Shown here: piece by piece, positions 33,751 to 36,110 of the stretch
Layout: each line of letters starts with the position of its first letter
Numbering within the stretch: the stretch's first letter is position 1
Source of the DNA: Carboxylicivirga caseinilyticus
GTDB taxonomy: Bacteria > Bacteroidota > Bacteroidia > Bacteroidales > Marinilabiliaceae
Length of the DNA: 36,110 bases
Direction: 5' to 3'
NCBI GenBank assembly: GCA_025499705.1
Contig: JAFMVE010000054.1
Location: forward strand, 1 to 36,110
Notes under the pieces: model-generated
What the model saw: the letters and a program-made list of their open reading frames with translations, nothing else
Told to the model about the DNA's origin: nothing
Databases searched by the model: none
Program-made: the position numbers and the translations under genes

Positions 33751-36006
33751 ATGGAAAATATCTATTTAATTCTGGTTATTGTATTATTTGCATTAGCCAT
33801 TTCTGACTTAATTGTTGGCGTTAGTAATGATGCCGTTAACTTTTTGAATTCAGCAATCGGAGCCAAAGCTGCTCCATACACTATAATTATGGTGGTTGCT
33901 GCAATTGGTATTCTGGTTGGAGCTACTTTTTCCAGCGGAATGATGGAAGTTGCCCGTAAGGGGATATTTAATCCTCAGTTCTTCTTCTTTGATGAGATAA
34001 TGATCATCTTCTTAGCCGTAATGATTACGGATGTTATTCTTTTGGATTTGTTCAACACATTTGGGATGCCTACATCCACCACTGTTTCAATTGTATTTGA
34101 AATTTTGGGTGCCGCAGTAGCCGTTTCATTGGTTAAAGTAAGTAACGATCCAAGCATGAGTATCAGTCAGTACATTAACACTGCAAAAGCATTGGGTATC
34201 ATTTCAGGTATTCTGTTATCAGTTGTTATTTCCTTTTCTGTGGGTGCTCTGGTTCAGTACATTACCCGAATGATATTTTCATTCGATTATGACAAACGCC
34301 TGAGCTATTTTGGAGCCATCTATGGTGGTATAGCCATTACAGCCATTACCTATTTTATTCTTGTTAAAGGTGCAAAAACAGTAACATTTATTGATGATGC
34401 AACAAAAGACTGGATTAAGCACAATGGCATGACTATCATTGCTGTTAGTTTGGTTGGCTGGACTATCTTACTTCAGATCTTAAAACTTATTTTCAAGATA
34501 GATATTCTTAAAGTAATTGTATTAGCTGGTACTTTTGCATTAGCTATGGCTTTCTCAGGTAACGACCTTGTAAACTTTATTGGTGTGCCTTTAGCTGGTT
34601 TTGAATCATTCCATATTTTCCAGAAAGCAGGAATGGAGCCAGGAAGTGTAAGTATGGAAGCTCTTGCTGGTAAAGTTGCTACACCAACATATATGTTGAT
34701 AATTGCCGGATTGGTAATGGTTGTTACTTTATGGACATCTAAAAAAGCTAAAGCTGTAGTTAAAACTTCTCTTGATTTAAGTCGCCAGCAAGAAGGTGAT
34801 GAGCGTTTTGGATCATCTATTTTGGCTCGTTCAATTGTTCGTGCTTCTATTAACACTTCTAATGCCCTTAACAGCTTTCTGCCTGAGCGAATTAAAAATA
34901 GTATCAACAAACAGTTTGATTCTACAAACTACGACGAAAGACGTAAAAAGCTTGGAAAAGATGCTCCTGCCTTTGATATGCTGAGAGCCTCAGTAAATTT
35001 AGTTGTTGCCAGTATTCTGATTTCTTTGGCAACTAATATGAAATTGCCACTGTCAACAACTTATGTAACTTTTATGGTTGCAATGGGTAGTTCACTTGCC
35101 GACCGCGCATGGGGACGTGAAAGTGCAGTTTATCGTATCACTGGCGTTCTTTCAGTTATTGGAGGATGGTTCTTTACTGCATTTTCAGCTTTTACTGCAG
35201 CATTTATTATGGCATTATTAATAAGCTGGGCCGGCCTATGGATGATAGCAGTTCTTATTTTGTTTGCCTTATTTATGGTTTTCAGAACTCATCTAAAACC
35301 GAAAAAAGAAACTACTGTTGAAACTGAAGTTGCCGAATATGAAATTGAGGAAGTTGAAGGAGAGATTCCTGCTGAGAAAGTTTTATCAAAATGTACAAAT
35401 AGTGTAACTCAGACATTAGAGCGCATTTCAGATATTTATTCTCAGACCTTACATGATTTCGAAGCTGAAGACAGAAAAGCTTTAAAAGAAATTAATAAGA
35501 CTGTTAAAAACATTAATAAGAAAACGAAGAAACTTAAGAGCAATGTTTATCCTACAGTAATGAAACTGCAGGAACAATCAATTGACTCAAGCCTATACTA
35601 CGTTCAGGTTATTGATTATTTAAGAGAAACTGCACACTGTCTTTCATTTATTTCTGAACCTTGTTATATTCATCTTGATAATAATCACAGAATTTTCAAA
35701 CCAGAGCAATTTGAGGATTTAAATAACCTGAGTGCTGCAATAAAGAAATTTATTGCTGAAATGGTTTCAGTTATTAAAACGAATGATTACGATAAATTGG
35801 ACGATCTAATGGAAAAAAGAGAGTCAATCCTTGAATCGATTCGTGGATATCGCAAAGCTCAGTTAAAGCGCATTAAAAATGAAAAGGCTGGCACAAAAGT
35901 TAGTCTGCTCTACTTAAACATTATGCATGAAACTCAAAACCTGTTGTTGCACATGATTAATTTAACAAAAGCACAACGCGATTTTGTTGATTTTCAGAAA
36001 AACTAA
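33751..36006 (+). CDS. PiT-family inorganic phosphate transporter fused to a PhoU-like domain
   Basis: Predicted 751 residues. The membrane part (1-520, about 12 helices) has the two PiT half-signatures: GVSNDAVNFLNSAIGAKAAP (23-42) and SGNDLVNFIGVPLAG (269-283), with the paired PTSTTVS and PLSTTYV segments. It imports phosphate with a cation. After an acidic linker (about 530-545) residues 550-751 form a helical cytosolic domain resembling PhoU, which in other systems dampens phosphate uptake; fused, it may gate the transporter directly (inference). A charged cytosolic loop (about 335-400) splits the membrane part. The ATG at 33751 is preferred over a TTG three bases upstream. The promoter carries phased repeats like a Pho box. 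Confidence 0.92.
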   Translation: MENIYLILVIVLFALAISDLIVGVSNDAVNFLNSAIGAKAAPYTIIMVVAAIGILVGATFSSGMMEVARKGIFNPQFFFFDEIMIIFLAVMITDVILLDLFNTFGMPTSTTVSIVFEILGAAVAVSLVKVSNDPSMSISQYINTAKALGIISGILLSVVISFSVGALVQYITRMIFSFDYDKRLSYFGAIYGGIAITAITYFILVKGAKTVTFIDDATKDWIKHNGMTIIAVSLVGWTILLQILKLIFKIDILKVIVLAGTFALAMAFSGNDLVNFIGVPLAGFESFHIFQKAGMEPGSVSMEALAGKVATPTYMLIIAGLVMVVTLWTSKKAKAVVKTSLDLSRQQEGDERFGSSILARSIVRASINTSNALNSFLPERIKNSINKQFDSTNYDERRKKLGKDAPAFDMLRASVNLVVASILISLATNMKLPLSTTYVTFMVAMGSSLADRAWGRESAVYRITGVLSVIGGWFFTAFSAFTAAFIMALLISWAGLWMIAVLILFALFMVFRTHLKPKKETTVETEVAEYEIEEVEGEIPAEKVLSKCTNSVTQTLERISDIYSQTLHDFEAEDRKALKEINKTVKNINKKTKKLKSNVYPTVMKLQEQSIDSSLYYVQVIDYLRETAHCLSFISEPCYIHLDNNHRIFKPEQFEDLNNLSAAIKKFIAEMVSVIKTNDYDKLDDLMEKRESILESIRGYRKAQLKRIKNEKAGTKVSLLYLNIMHETQNLLLHMINLTKAQRDFVDFQKN

Positions 36007-36110
36007 TACACTACCATGAGGGTGTCCAAAAATTAAACATCAGAACAACGTTAGTTTCAATTTGTAATAAAATATCATTTTATGTCACCCCTAAATCCCC
36101 TGAAGGGGAC
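36007..36110. repeat. Possible edge of a dispersed intergenic repeat
   Basis: The last bases contain TCCCC-TGAA-GGGGA within CCCCTAAATCCCCTGAAGGG, a type of motif I associate with dispersed intergenic repeats in Bacteroidota genomes, and GAGGGTGTCCAAAAA at 36018-36032, which resembles insertion-sequence end sequences. The window stops before this can be resolved. No terminator with a T-run is complete. Confidence 0.3.

Noticed and set aside
34473-34910. 145-codon open frame opposite the phosphate transporter gene
   Set aside because: Fully antisense to conserved PiT sequence; no start signals or recognisable domain. The same applies to the frame at 13617-13982 opposite the PepSY gene.
1-36110. 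CRISPR array, tRNA, rRNA, integrase or complete transposon
   Set aside because: Scanned for repeated spacers, cloverleaf-like segments and mobile-element proteins; none was found.

Overview
The window reads as chromosome of a low-GC Bacteroidota, most plausibly a marine or anaerobic member of Bacteroidia (Marinilabiliales-like; this placement is inference). The supporting signs are a type IX secretion sorting domain on a secreted nuclease, a TonB receptor with an N-terminal carboxypeptidase-regulatory-like domain, paired C69 dipeptidases, a PNGase F homologue with a GLPGLI-like N-terminus, orphan hybrid-free histidine kinases, weak Shine-Dalgarno sequences, and repeated perfect matches to the Bacteroidota -7 promoter element TAnnTTTG at sensible distances from start codons. 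No tRNA, rRNA, CRISPR array, prophage or complete insertion sequence was seen. Twenty-four protein genes fill almost all of the window.

Left part (1-11.6 kb): a two-domain glycosyltransferase with a C-terminal helical-toroid domain; an AsmA-like envelope protein; two secreted C69 dipeptidases flanking a divergent PAS-domain histidine kinase; and an endonuclease I with a C-terminal secretion domain. Most of these look monocistronic, with intrinsic terminators and, in several cases, a clear -7 element.

Middle (11.9-18.8 kb): an RsgA-type GTPase, a PepSY-type membrane protein whose periplasmic loops resemble propeller blades, then three membrane histidine kinases with no response regulator nearby. 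Two of the three clearly share the same uncharacterised six-helix input domain.

Right-middle (19.3-31.3 kb, all minus strand): PNGase F-like glycoamidase downstream of a dicarboxylate/amino acid symporter; chorismate synthase; a SlyD-like FKBP isomerase with a Cys-rich tail; then a module of TonB receptor, secreted helical-repeat protein, LytS-type kinase and LytTR response regulator; and a Cache-type chemoreceptor.

Right end (31.6-36.1 kb): SDR oxidoreductase plus thioesterase operon, a LysE-type exporter, and a PiT phosphate transporter fused to a PhoU-like domain. The PiT promoter carries four TTAAC-like repeats at exact 11-bp spacing, which looks like a phosphate-regulon box. The final bases look like the edge of a dispersed repeat.

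The most interesting leads are the phased repeat upstream of the PiT gene, the shared six-helix kinase input domain, the PNGase with its extra N-terminal domain, the propeller-like PepSY protein with a palindrome inside its promoter, and a minus-strand terminator with no gene attached upstream of rsgA. I did not find a convincing, wholly new multi-gene system; most genes belong to known families in unusual combinations.
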